Source of the DNA: Jeotgalibaca sp052266715
Lineage (GTDB): Bacteria; Bacillota; Bacilli; Lactobacillales; Aerococcaceae
Assembly (NCBI GenBank): GCA_052266715.1
Contig: JBQPRB010000002.1
Strand: one strand, 5' to 3'
Length of the DNA: 64,000 nucleotides
Shown: in pieces, positions 7,877-16,194 of the stretch
How positions within the stretch are numbered: the first letter of the stretch is position 1
Layout of the letters: each line of letters opens with the position of its first letter
The notes under the pieces: generated by a model
What the model was told of the DNA's origin: nothing
What the model saw: the letters and a program-made list of their open reading frames with translations, nothing else
Databases searched by the model: none
Made by a program: the position numbers and the translations under genes

Positions 7877-8476
7877 ATGAGTACGAAAAACAATCACGAA
7901 GAGCCATGGTCACGCCGATTTGGCGAAGACGAAAACTTCAACAACAGAAAATATTCCCGCTCAGCTCGGAAATCTAAAAATCAAGAAGTAGCGCCATTAT
8001 ATAAAGTGCTCTTGTTTCTTTTTCTAGCCTTGCTCATTATTCCATTTGCAACATATTATTGGAGTGAAAGAACGCGGACTACCCCAGATCCCCAAACGCC
8101 TGAACAGGTAATGGTAAATAAACAAAAAAGTGATTCTGAGTCTGAAGAAACCAGTAGCGAAATCGAAAGTTCCGAAGTGGAAAGTAGTGAAGAAAAATCA
8201 GCTGAGAGTTCAAGCAGCGAATCAACGCAGTCTGAAGAAGATGAATCTAGCAGCTCTTCTGAGGAATCAGTAGAATCAAAACCGGATGAAAGTATAGAAG
8301 AACCGGAGTCCGTACCGCAACCAGATGAAGAATATACAAATACATACGTTGTCCAGACTGGTGATAATTTATACCGTATTGCTTTAAATCATGGCATGGA
8401 TTTGGATGTTTTGAAATCCATTAATGGTATTTATGCTGATAGCATTGAGGTTGGCTCGGTCTTAAAAGTTAAGTAG
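7877..8476 (+). CDS. Membrane-anchored LysM protein, YpbE-like
   Basis: Protein of 199 aa with a charged cytoplasmic N-terminus, one membrane segment (about 43-62), a low-complexity Ser/Glu linker (about 80-150) and a C-terminal LysM domain (about 152-199, starting TYVVQTGDNLYRIA). LysM binds N-acetylglucosamine in peptidoglycan, so the protein should be an anchored wall-binding protein; no catalytic domain is present. Bacillus YpbE has the same layout and the same place between recS and cmk. ATG 7877 follows AGGAGG at 7862-7867. The Ser/Glu linker resembles the tail of PonA at 23469. Confidence 0.88.
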   Translation: MSTKNNHEEPWSRRFGEDENFNNRKYSRSARKSKNQEVAPLYKVLLFLFLALLIIPFATYYWSERTRTTPDPQTPEQVMVNKQKSDSESEETSSEIESSEVESSEEKSAESSSSESTQSEEDESSSSSEESVESKPDESIEEPESVPQPDEEYTNTYVVQTGDNLYRIALNHGMDLDVLKSINGIYADSIEVGSVLKVK

Positions 8477-8496
8477 ATAGTATAGAAACGGAGCTT

Positions 8497-8530
8497 CAAG
8501 GTCTGCGTTAATCGCAGACCTTGCTCTATT
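8497..8530 (+). terminator. Terminator or attenuator between ypbE-like gene and cmk
   Basis: CAAGGTCTGCG (8497-8507) pairs perfectly with CGCAGACCTTG (8513-8523). The following CTCTATTTATT is only moderately T-rich, so some readthrough into cmk is likely. Confidence 0.7.
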
Positions 8531-8548
8531 TATTCGGGAGGATATTAC

Positions 8549-9220
8549 TTGGAACACTATAATATAGCCATAGATGGACCAGCTTCAGCTGGGAAAAGTA
8601 CAATTGCGAAAAAAATTGCAGCACGGTTAGGTCTCATTTACCTTGATACGGGTGCCATGTATCGCGTTTTGACGCTTGCTGGAATAAGGGGTAAGCTTAA
8701 CCTTGAAAATGAGTCTTCTCTTTTGGATCTTCTGAATGAAACCCAAATCAGTTTTGATCAAAGTAAAGGGGAGCAAAAGGTATTTCTGAACGGAGAGGAC
8801 GTGACTGAGGCAATACGTTCTTTGGATGTCACGCAAAATGTCAGCCTTGTTTCCTCACATGAAAAAGTTCGTGCTGAAATGGTTGCAAGACAACAAAAAA
8901 TCGCTCAGGACGGCGGTATTGTGATGGACGGCCGTGACATCGGGACAGTTGTTTTACCAAATGCTGACTTAAAAATTTACCTAGTGGCCTCAGCGGAAGA
9001 ACGCGCTTTGAGACGTTATCGCGAATCCATCGAAAAAGGCATGGATGTCTCACTGGATAAGTTAACGGAAGATATGAAAGCCCGTGATCATTATGATATG
9101 AACCGTGAAGCATCGCCTTTAAGAAAAGCAGAAGATGCAGTGGAGCTGGATTCTACGAAATTGTCAATTGATGAAGTTGTTGAAACCGTCCTGGAAATGG
9201 TTGAAAAAGATAAAAATTAG
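8549..9220 (+). CDS. cmk: Cytidylate kinase
   Basis: Phosphorylates CMP and dCMP to the diphosphates using ATP. The 223-aa product has the P-loop GPASAGKST (about 10-18), the LDTGAMYR segment, and the MDGRDIGTVVLP motif that marks the bacterial CMP kinase type. The start is TTG at 8549, with GGGAGG centred about 10 bases upstream; no ATG fits before the P-loop. It sits upstream of the S1-domain gene, as in most Firmicutes, and probably contributes transcripts to it, although that gene also has its own promoter. Confidence 0.97.
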   Translation: MEHYNIAIDGPASAGKSTIAKKIAARLGLIYLDTGAMYRVLTLAGIRGKLNLENESSLLDLLNETQISFDQSKGEQKVFLNGEDVTEAIRSLDVTQNVSLVSSHEKVRAEMVARQQKIAQDGGIVMDGRDIGTVVLPNADLKIYLVASAEERALRRYRESIEKGMDVSLDKLTEDMKARDHYDMNREASPLRKAEDAVELDSTKLSIDEVVETVLEMVEKDKN

Positions 9221-9250
9221 ACAGCTAAACTTTTGAAAAATCAAGATTAC

Positions 9251-9279
9251 TGGACGTTATATGAAGTAAATGTTAAAAT
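9251..9279 (+). promoter_or_regulatory. Promoter of the S1-domain gene
   Basis: TGGACG (9251-9256), 17-base spacer, TAAAAT (9274-9279) with an extended TG one base upstream. It would give a leader of about 95 bases. Confidence 0.65.
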
Positions 9280-9380
9280 GGTAGTATATGGTTATACGTT
9301 TACAAGTGGGAGTTCAAGATGATTTAGTAAGTAATCATCTACTACTACCAGTAATTTAGATACCGGGGAGGAAAAGTCAG

Positions 9381-10622
9381 ATGTCAGAATACAATGAAAA
9401 TCCAGAATTGAACGAAGAGGTTGAATCATCACAAGAAAATGGTGAAATGACAATGGATGATATGTTAAATGCATATCCACCACTAGAAGTGGGCGATACA
9501 GTTCAAGCCGAAGTTCTAGCGATTGAAGACAACCAAGCCATCGTTGGTATTAAGGGACGCGGAGTTGAAGGAGTTATTCCTTACAAAGAGTTATCTGCTA
9601 AACCTTTCGATGAAGTAACGGAAATCTTGAACGTCGGAGACGTTGTTGAGGTAGTCGTTATTAAACAAATTAAAGATAAAGAAAATGGAAGTTTCCTACT
9701 TTCAAAACGTCGTATTGATGCTAAGAAAGTCTGGAAAGATATCCAACAAAAATTTGAAAATAATGAATACATTGAAGCGCCAGTTAAAGATGTTGTTAAA
9801 GGCGGTCTTGTAGTAGACGTAGGTGTACGCGGATTCGTACCAGCATCCATGGTAGAAGAGTACTTTGTTGAAGATTTCTCTGACTACAAAGGAAAAACTT
9901 TGAAATTTAAGATCGTGGAACTTGAGCCAAGTGAAAATCGTTTGATTCTGTCTCATAAAGCTGTTGCAATGGCTGAAAAAGAGGCTATGAGTGAAGAACG
10001 TATGGAAACATTGGTTGAAGGAGATACAGTTGAAGGAACGGTTGCTCGTTTGACGAATTTTGGTGCATTCGTCGATTTAGGTGGCGTGGACGGTTTGGTT
10101 CATATTTCCCAAATTGCTCATGAACATGTAAGTACACCAGGAGACGTTTTAGAAATTGGTCAAAAAGTTAATGTAAAAATCCTTTCAGTAGACAAAGAAA
10201 AAGGAAGAGTTTCCTTGAGTATCAAAGATACGCTTCCTGGACCATGGGAAACAGTTGCGGAAAAAGCTCCAATCGATTCTGTTCATACAGGTACAGTAAA
10301 ACGTTTGACTAGTTTTGGTGCTTTCGTGGAAGTTTTCCCAGGTGTTGAAGGACTTGTACACATTTCTCAAATTTCTCACCAACATATTGCAACTCCACAT
10401 GAAGTATTGCAAGAAGGTCAAGAAATTGAAGTGAAAGTCTTGGATGTAAAACCGGAAGAACATCGTTTATCCCTAAGTATTAAAGCTTTACAAGACAAAG
10501 GGACAGATGTTCCTGAAGAAGAATACACTGAAACATACCAAACAGATAGCGAAGACGATTCAGGTTTCACGCTTGGGGATGTACTAGGTGATCAATTAAA
10601 AGATTTGCAAGATAACGAATAA
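9381..10622 (+). CDS. rpsA: S1 RNA-binding domain protein (YpfD / RpsA-like)
   Basis: Protein of 413 aa with four S1 OB-fold repeats at about residues 34-105, 120-187, 206-275 and 293-362. The last two are the best preserved (GTVARLTNFGAFVDLGGVDG and VKRLTSFGAFVEV), and the C-terminal tail is acidic. Firmicute S1 homologues have four domains rather than the six of E. coli S1. They bind ribosomes or mRNA loosely, so ribosomal-protein status is not certain. ATG 9381 follows GGGGAGG. The cmk-ypfD-der order is conserved. Confidence 0.92.
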   Translation: MSEYNENPELNEEVESSQENGEMTMDDMLNAYPPLEVGDTVQAEVLAIEDNQAIVGIKGRGVEGVIPYKELSAKPFDEVTEILNVGDVVEVVVIKQIKDKENGSFLLSKRRIDAKKVWKDIQQKFENNEYIEAPVKDVVKGGLVVDVGVRGFVPASMVEEYFVEDFSDYKGKTLKFKIVELEPSENRLILSHKAVAMAEKEAMSEERMETLVEGDTVEGTVARLTNFGAFVDLGGVDGLVHISQIAHEHVSTPGDVLEIGQKVNVKILSVDKEKGRVSLSIKDTLPGPWETVAEKAPIDSVHTGTVKRLTSFGAFVEVFPGVEGLVHISQISHQHIATPHEVLQEGQEIEVKVLDVKPEEHRLSLSIKALQDKGTDVPEEEYTETYQTDSEDDSGFTLGDVLGDQLKDLQDNE

Positions 10623-10636
10623 CCATATGATATTAC

Positions 10637-10670
10637 AAAAGGGGCGGGGACTTTTGTCTCTGTCCTTTTT
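10637..10670 (+). terminator. Terminator after rpsA-like gene
   Basis: A 15-bp stem, 10637-10651 with 10656-10670, is fully paired when G-U pairs are counted, and ends in TTTTT. Confidence 0.8.
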
Positions 10671-10705
10671 GATGAATATAATTAAATTTTTAGGGAGTGA
10701 TGAAA

Positions 10706-12019
10706 ATGCCAAATCCTGTTTTAGCAATCGTAGGGAAACCTAATGTCGGAAAATCAACCATTTTTAATCGATTGGCGGGAGAGCGGATTTCCATCGTCGA
10801 AGATATTCCCGGAGTTACGCGTGACCGCATTTATGCCCAAGGTGAGTGGATGGGAAGAACATTTGACATTATTGATACAGGCGGTATCGATATAAAAGAT
10901 GAACCTTTTATGTCCCAAATTAAACTGCAAGCACAAGTAGCCATGGAAGAAGCGGACGTTATCCTGTTTATTACAAGTGTAAGAGAAGGGATTACAGATG
11001 CTGATGAAAACGTGGCTCGGATTTTGTATCGATCCGGAAAACCTGTTATTTTAGCAGTTAACAAAGCGGATAATCCGGAAATGCGGGCAGAAGTTTTTGA
11101 ATTTTATAGTTTAGGACTTGGAGAACCATATCCTATTTCAGGTAGTCATGGTCTTGGCTTAGGGGATATGTTGGATGCGGTCATTGCCGAATTTCCTTCT
11201 GATGAAGAATTAGCAGCAGAAGAAGATGTTATTAACTTTTGCTTGATTGGTCGTCCTAATGTTGGTAAATCCTCATTGGTCAATGCCATTTTAGGAGAAG
11301 AGCGTGTTATTGTATCTGATATTGCCGGAACAACCCGTGATGCCATAGATACTTCTTTTGTGGATGATGAAGGGACACGCTTCCGGATGATTGATACTGC
11401 TGGAATTCGTAAAAAAGGTAAAATCAGCGAGAGCACAGAAAAATTCAGCGTGATGCGTTCATTGCGAGCGATTGATCGTTCGGATGTCGTTTTGATGGTT
11501 TTGAATGCGGAAGAAGGTATCCAGGAGCAAGACAAGAAAGTTGCTGGCTACGCGCATGAAGCAGGCAAAGGAATCATAATTATTGTTAACAAGTGGGATA
11601 AAATCGAAAAAGATAACCACACAATGAAAGAATTCGAAACAGAAATCAGGGACGAATTCCAATATCTATCTTATGCTCCGATATTATATGTTTCAGCTAT
11701 AACGAAACAACGTCTTGTGCAAATTCCTGAGAAAATCAAGGCAATCAATGAGTCACAAACACGTCGTATTTCTTCGTCATTATTGAATGATGTTCTAATG
11801 GATTCTATCGCACGCAATCCTACACCTACCGACAAAGGTAGAAGATTAAAGATTTACTATGCGACTCAAGTAGCAGTGAAACCACCTACTTTTGTTCTGT
11901 TTGTGAACGAACCTGAATTGTTGCATTTTTCTTACGAACGTTATATCGAGAACCAAATTCGGAAAAACTTTGAATTTGAAGGAACACCATTCCGAGTGAT
12001 TGCCCGCCAGAAAAAATAA
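10706..12019 (+). CDS. der: Ribosome biogenesis GTPase Der (EngA)
   Basis: Double Era-like GTPase needed for 50S assembly, 437 aa. The first G domain has GKPNVGKST (10-18), DTGG and NKAD. The second has GRPNVGKSS (182-190), DTAG and NKWD. A KH-like domain follows from about 350 (GRRLKIYYATQV). ATG 10706 is chosen because GGGAG at 10693-10697 has 8-base spacing and the protein then starts MPNPVLAIVG like other Der proteins. GTG 10697 and ATG 10700 lie in or next to the ribosome site. No terminator is obvious behind it. Confidence 0.98.
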   Translation: MPNPVLAIVGKPNVGKSTIFNRLAGERISIVEDIPGVTRDRIYAQGEWMGRTFDIIDTGGIDIKDEPFMSQIKLQAQVAMEEADVILFITSVREGITDADENVARILYRSGKPVILAVNKADNPEMRAEVFEFYSLGLGEPYPISGSHGLGLGDMLDAVIAEFPSDEELAAEEDVINFCLIGRPNVGKSSLVNAILGEERVIVSDIAGTTRDAIDTSFVDDEGTRFRMIDTAGIRKKGKISESTEKFSVMRSLRAIDRSDVVLMVLNAEEGIQEQDKKVAGYAHEAGKGIIIIVNKWDKIEKDNHTMKEFETEIRDEFQYLSYAPILYVSAITKQRLVQIPEKIKAINESQTRRISSSLLNDVLMDSIARNPTPTDKGRRLKIYYATQVAVKPPTFVLFVNEPELLHFSYERYIENQIRKNFEFEGTPFRVIARQKK

Positions 12020-12053
12020 AGCAGTCAAAATCGAGGAAAAAGGCCGATAATCG

Positions 12054-12082
12054 TTGCAGTGATAGGTTTTCTATGATATTCT
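12054..12082 (+). promoter_or_regulatory. Candidate promoter of hbs
   Basis: TTGCAG (12054-12059), 17-base spacer, TATTCT (12077-12082). It lies in the 192-base der-hbs gap, and HU genes are usually strongly and separately expressed. The rest of the gap is AT-rich with no other structure that I can defend. Confidence 0.5.
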
Positions 12083-12211
12083 TTATAAGAAATCACCTAA
12101 CAAACATGGTATTTCACTTCACTATTTTTGGACCACTCAAAAGTAGTTAACATGTTGTTATGAAGTAAGAACATGGAATCTTCTTTTTTTGGCAGGAGGT
12201 GAAAAGACAAT

Positions 12212-12490
12212 ATGGCAAATAAAGCAGAATTGATCGAAAAAGTTGCTGGAAAAACAAACCTTACAAAAAAGGAAGTTACAGCTACTGTAGATGCATTGTT
12301 TGAAGTGATTCAAGAAACTTTAGCAAGCGGTGAAAAAGTTCAAGTTATCGGATTTGGTAACTTTGAAGTTCGTGAGCGCGCTGCTCGTAAAGGACGTAAC
12401 CCTCAAACTGGGGAAGAAATCCAAATCGAAGCAAGTAAAGTTCCAGCCTTCAAACCAGGTAAAGCATTGAAAGATGCAGTTAAGAACTAA
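12212..12490 (+). CDS. hbs: DNA-binding protein HU
   Basis: Nucleoid protein HU, 92 aa, a homodimer that bends DNA without sequence specificity. The start MANKAELIEKVA, the GFGNFEVRERAARKGRNP beta-arm with its Pro, and the FKPGKALKDAV end are typical. ATG 12212 follows GGAGGTG. A strong terminator follows directly, and the gene has its own upstream region, so it is a monocistronic unit. Confidence 0.98.
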   Translation: MANKAELIEKVAGKTNLTKKEVTATVDALFEVIQETLASGEKVQVIGFGNFEVRERAARKGRNPQTGEEIQIEASKVPAFKPGKALKDAVKN

Positions 12491-12497
12491 TAATAAA

Positions 12498-12528
12498 AGA
12501 ACCGTAGACTCCTGTCTGCGGTTTTTTT
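12498..12528 (+). terminator. Terminator after hbs
   Basis: AACCGTAGAC (12500-12509) pairs with GTCTGCGGTT (12514-12523), followed by a seven-T run. Confidence 0.93.
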
Positions 12529-12578
12529 GTTTAAAATTGCAACTTAAAAGAATATAAAGAGCCAGGATTATAAGATTA

Positions 12579-12587
12579 TGTTAAAAT
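12579..12587 (+). promoter_or_regulatory. Candidate extended -10 promoter for ypiA
   Basis: TGTTAAAAT at 12579-12587 is an extended -10; the -35 position (GAGCCA) is poor. Confidence 0.4.
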
Positions 12588-12618
12588 GAAGACAGATATA
12601 ATAAGTAGGTGGTAGCAA

Positions 12619-13890
12619 GTGAATAGTAAAGCAGAAAAAATGTTTGAAGCAATTAGGGAAAATGAGGTTGAAATAGCTCAGGTTTATTTCAACGAGTCTC
12701 TTGAGCAATCGATTCAAGAAAGTGATATAGATGGTCTTGCTGACTTTGCAGAAGAGTTACACCATGCTGGGTTTGTGGATGAAGCAACCAGGACGTATCG
12801 ATTATTAAAGCAATTGGCGCCGCAATTTGAAGAGTGGGATTTATATTTGGCTGAGTTAGCAATTGATAACGATCAAGTATCCGATGGAATTGATATCTTA
12901 TTACAATTTGATGAATCCAGCGAACTCTATCCAAACGTTTTACTGGTTTTGGCGGATGCTTATCAAAGTCTAGGCCTTTACGAGGTTAGCGAACAAAAAA
13001 TATTGGAAGCAATAAAAATATTACCGGATGAACCGGTCTTGAAGTATGCCTTAGCTAAATTATTTTATTCTATCGGTAGTTTTAAAAAAGCAATTCCATT
13101 ATATGAAGAACTATTGGAATTAAATGATGAAATGCCTTGGGAAGATAATATATTAATGCAATTGGCGGAGTGCCATCATGCTATTGGGCAATTTGAAGAA
13201 GGCATCCAGTATTTGGAACAACTTCACTCTGAGGAACATTCTTCAGATAGCCTGTTTCAATTAGGATTCGGCTATCTTCAAATGAAGGCTTATGGACGCT
13301 CGATACAAATTTTTGAGGAATTGCTAGAAAAAGATCCTGATTATTTGAGTGTGTACCTCTATCTTGCCCAAGCATTGGAAGCTGATCAACGTTTACCAGA
13401 AGCTTTAGAAGCCATGTTGAAAGGCATTGAGGAAAATCCATTCCAAGCGGAATTTTATTTAGCCGCAGCGAATCTGCAGCGCAAACAAAAAAGAACGGAA
13501 GAAGCAGAAAAATTGCTGGATAAAGCTATTGAACTAGAACCAGAGTTCATTGAGGCTATCCTGCTAAAAGTAGATCTCGCTTTGGATGATGAACGCTATG
13601 AAGATGTGGTGACGTATCTGGAGTCTAATCCAGACAACGCAAATCAACCACATTTCCAATGGAAGTTGGCACTTGCTCATGATAAGTTGGAGGATTACGA
13701 TGTTGCGAGTGCTTATTTCGAAAAAGCACATCGCTATTTCGATGATAACTTGGATTTCTTGGAAGACTACAGTACTTACCTACAAGAAGAAGGTAATTTG
13801 GAGAAATTAGCAACAGTAGTAAGACATGCATTAACCATTGAACCAAATCATCCATACTTTTTGGATATGATGTTAAATCACTTATCATAG
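12619..13890 (+). CDS. ypiA: Tetratricopeptide repeat protein, YpiA-like
   Basis: Protein of 423 aa built almost entirely of TPR-type helix pairs of about 34 residues. Recognisable units include GLYEVSEQKILEAIKILPDEP, GSFKKAIPLYEELLEL, KAYGRSIQIFEELLEKDPD and EEAEKLLDKAIELEPE. TPR proteins are protein-binding scaffolds; YpiA has no established function. The GTG start at 12619 has only a weak GGTGG upstream. Next come ypiB and cca, as in Bacillus, where this gene lies near the end of the aro/trp cluster; that cluster is missing here. Confidence 0.85.
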   Translation: MNSKAEKMFEAIRENEVEIAQVYFNESLEQSIQESDIDGLADFAEELHHAGFVDEATRTYRLLKQLAPQFEEWDLYLAELAIDNDQVSDGIDILLQFDESSELYPNVLLVLADAYQSLGLYEVSEQKILEAIKILPDEPVLKYALAKLFYSIGSFKKAIPLYEELLELNDEMPWEDNILMQLAECHHAIGQFEEGIQYLEQLHSEEHSSDSLFQLGFGYLQMKAYGRSIQIFEELLEKDPDYLSVYLYLAQALEADQRLPEALEAMLKGIEENPFQAEFYLAAANLQRKQKRTEEAEKLLDKAIELEPEFIEAILLKVDLALDDERYEDVVTYLESNPDNANQPHFQWKLALAHDKLEDYDVASAYFEKAHRYFDDNLDFLEDYSTYLQEEGNLEKLATVVRHALTIEPNHPYFLDMMLNHLS

Positions 13891-13915
13891 TTGAAATTGT
13901 TTAGGGGGTGGGAAC

Positions 13916-14467
13916 ATGATTCGGCCTTCACTAGAAGACAAGAAAAAATTTTTAACTTGGTTCATTCAAAATTACCAATTGAAAAGAAGAGAATCTTTAT
14001 GGATTTTGAATTACTTGCTCAACCATGAGCTCCTGCTAAAAAATGTGCATTTTGTTGAAAATATTGCACTGACTAACCGTGGAATGGGTCTTTCAACCAT
14101 TGAAAGTGAAGAGGAACCGTTTGTTTATTTTAAAGAAGGCAAACGTTTCGAGGATCCAGAGCAAGCATTTCATGATTTACGGTTGAATTGGAAAGAAGAC
14201 TTTTATTTGGAACTATTTTTTGAAGGAGCTTATCAAACTTTAAGTGCCTATGGCATCCTGGAAAATAATCCTAATGAAACGGATGAAGTTAGCATAACAA
14301 AAGAAACACAACAAGCAGTAGAAGTTTCATTGGTTCGTTTAGCGTGGCAAGAACGTAAGCGTCACTTGCTAATACTAATCGACCAGGCTCTTGTAGATCA
14401 AGATGAAGATAAATTCAAAAAATATACTGAAGAACTGAGAGAAATCGACGAAAAAAATATGATTTGA
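13916..14467 (+). CDS. ypiB: UPF0302/IDEAL domain protein, YpiB-like
   Basis: Protein of 183 aa. The N-terminal two thirds match the UPF0302 pattern (FLTWFIQNYQLKRRESLWIL near residue 15). The C-terminal helix, about 140-178 (LLILIDQALVDQDEDKF), resembles the IDEAL domain, a short helix found in many Firmicute proteins. In Bacillus YpiB acts with the Clp system on lipopolysaccharide-independent targets is not something I can verify, so function is left open. ATG 13916 follows GGGGGTG. It sits between ypiA and cca, the usual order. Confidence 0.85.
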   Translation: MIRPSLEDKKKFLTWFIQNYQLKRRESLWILNYLLNHELLLKNVHFVENIALTNRGMGLSTIESEEEPFVYFKEGKRFEDPEQAFHDLRLNWKEDFYLELFFEGAYQTLSAYGILENNPNETDEVSITKETQQAVEVSLVRLAWQERKRHLLILIDQALVDQDEDKFKKYTEELREIDEKNMI

Positions 14468-14500
14468 ATTACCATCCTATTGGTAATGGATTGGATTAAA

Positions 14501-16078
14501 ATGATTAATGTAAAGCAAATACCAGAATTTAATAAAGCAATTCCTATCATTGAAAAGATTGAGGAAGCTGGTTTCGAAGCTTATTTTGTAGGCGGGGGTG
14601 TCAGGGACACGCTGCTGCATCTACCTATTTCGGATGTGGATATCGCCAGTAGCGCGACACCTGATGAAATCCAGCGCATTTTTCCAATAACTTTTGATGT
14701 GGGAATCAAACACGGGACAGTCATGGTCCTTTATGATAAAGAGACCTATGAAATAACAACCTTCAGAACCGAGTCGAAATATGAAAAATTCCGCCGGCCT
14801 GAAAAGGTTGATTATGTTCGAAGCCTGGAGGAAGACTTGAAGCGTCGCGACTTTACAATAAATGCAATTGCATTGAATCGTATGGGACAAATCAAGGATC
14901 CTTTTGATGGGCAAAAAGATATTGACGTCAAATTAATTAGAGCTGTTGGCAACCCTATCGAACGTTTTAGAGAGGATGCCTTACGAATGATGCGTGCTGC
15001 ACGTTTTATGAGTCAACTCGGTTTCAACATCGAGCCTGAAACAAAGGCTGCAGTCGTCGATTATCATCCCCTATTATCCAAAATAGCGATTGAGCGTGTT
15101 CGCGAAGAATGGACCAAGTTGTTGTTGGGGCGAAACCGCAAAGGTGGCATTAAGTTTTTCGTTGAAACACGACTGTACCATATGTGTCCAGGTCTGCAAA
15201 ACAAACAAGACGAACTGATTGATTTGGCCTTGTTTCCTTTGCAGTTCAAAACATCTTTAGCAGCTTGGACCACTTTACTTTACTTTTTAGATGTAGAAAA
15301 AGAGGAAGTTGATGAATTCCTACGGGGATGGAAACTCTCCAATAAGGAAATTAATCAAATTCGAAAAGCATATCATGCCTTGAAATCGAGGTTGAATGAA
15401 TTCTGGGATTTCCATCTCTTGTTTGAGACCGGGATCGCAATAGCCCTTGAAGTGGAAGAATTAATTACTGGTTTTGGGCTGACTAATGATGTGAATCGCT
15501 TACTCGCTCTAGACAAAACAATGCCGATTCACTCCATCCAGGATATGTCTATAAATGGTAAAGAAGTGATGGCATTACTCGGTTCTAAGAGAGGGGGCCC
15601 TTATTTGGGGACGATTCTTTCAGATGTAAAAAATAGAATCCTCTCGCAACGCCTTGAGAATGATAAAGAAATCATCAAAACTTTTATCGAAAAAAGGAGA
15701 TTTATTTATTTGGATGAAGTCCATACAAAATCATATACAGTAACTGAAAATGATACCGCTGAAAAAATGGGTTCGGGAGACTTGACAGTTCTTTCATCTC
15801 CAAGTCTTATTGCTTTTATGGAAAATTGTTGTAAAGAAATGATGGCTGGTTTAGTGGAGAACGGGCAAACCACGGTCGGGACATTTATCAGTATGAAACA
15901 TAGTGCACCATCAAAAATCGGCGCAACAATTATTGTTGAAGCGCGGATTAAAGAATTAAGTGGAAGTAAGTATTCGTTCTCAGTCGTCGCTAGAGATGGC
16001 GAAGAAATAATAGCAATCGGGGAACACACGAGAGCGGTAGTCGATTCTGAAAAGTTTATGAAAAAAATTACAAGTTAA
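14501..16078 (+). CDS. cca: CCA-adding enzyme fused in frame to a FlK-like hotdog thioesterase
   Basis: Residues 1-403 are a class II CCA tRNA nucleotidyltransferase, which adds CCA to tRNA 3' ends. Visible motifs: FVGGGVRD (29-36), the metal-binding DVD (45-47), RRDFTINA, and RFREDALRMMRAARF. Normal Firmicute enzymes stop at about 400 aa. Here the frame runs on for another 122 residues that look like a complete hotdog thioesterase of the FlK (fluoroacetyl-CoA thioesterase) family, with Ser433, Glu441 and His467 at the family's Thr/Glu/His positions and a GEHTRAVVDSEKF end. The junction contains A6 (15690-15695), AAGGAG (15694-15699) and an in-frame TTG at 15710. The start is uncertain: ATG 14486 and TTG 14480 are alternatives; 14501 fits the family best. 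Confidence 0.9.
   Translation: MINVKQIPEFNKAIPIIEKIEEAGFEAYFVGGGVRDTLLHLPISDVDIASSATPDEIQRIFPITFDVGIKHGTVMVLYDKETYEITTFRTESKYEKFRRPEKVDYVRSLEEDLKRRDFTINAIALNRMGQIKDPFDGQKDIDVKLIRAVGNPIERFREDALRMMRAARFMSQLGFNIEPETKAAVVDYHPLLSKIAIERVREEWTKLLLGRNRKGGIKFFVETRLYHMCPGLQNKQDELIDLALFPLQFKTSLAAWTTLLYFLDVEKEEVDEFLRGWKLSNKEINQIRKAYHALKSRLNEFWDFHLLFETGIAIALEVEELITGFGLTNDVNRLLALDKTMPIHSIQDMSINGKEVMALLGSKRGGPYLGTILSDVKNRILSQRLENDKEIIKTFIEKRRFIYLDEVHTKSYTVTENDTAEKMGSGDLTVLSSPSLIAFMENCCKEMMAGLVENGQTTVGTFISMKHSAPSKIGATIIVEARIKELSGSKYSFSVVARDGEEIIAIGEHTRAVVDSEKFMKKITS
15710..16078 (+). CDS. Possible separately initiated FlK-like thioesterase
   Basis: Internal in-frame start inside the cca reading frame: TTG 15710 with AAGGAG at 15694-15699 (10-base spacing). 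It would give a 122-aa protein beginning MDEVHTKSYTVTENDTAEKMG, which is the normal length and start of a stand-alone FlK-family thioesterase. These proteins hydrolyse acyl-CoA thioesters as dimers of a hotdog fold; FlK itself uses Thr42, Glu50 and His76, here Ser30, Glu38 and His64. Whether the cell makes the fusion, the short form or both cannot be decided from sequence. The substrate is unknown. Confidence 0.55.
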   Translation: MDEVHTKSYTVTENDTAEKMGSGDLTVLSSPSLIAFMENCCKEMMAGLVENGQTTVGTFISMKHSAPSKIGATIIVEARIKELSGSKYSFSVVARDGEEIIAIGEHTRAVVDSEKFMKKITS

Positions 16079-16194
16079 CCAAGGCTTTAGAAAACCTTTT
16101 CAATGTTGCGAGATTAATATTTTTTTGTTTTCCCTTTCCTTTTGTATGTGTTGTATGATAAAATATTCACAAGATTTGAAATAGGAGTGATAAC

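Noticed and set aside
8120..8340. Simple-sequence repeat region suggesting phase variation
   Set aside because: The Ser/Glu codons are mixed (AGT, AGC, TCT, GAA, GAG) with no homopolymer or short tandem unit likely to slip.
16080..16103. Terminator after the cca fusion
   Set aside because: Only a bulged 7-bp AT-rich stem with few Ts; too weak to list as a feature.
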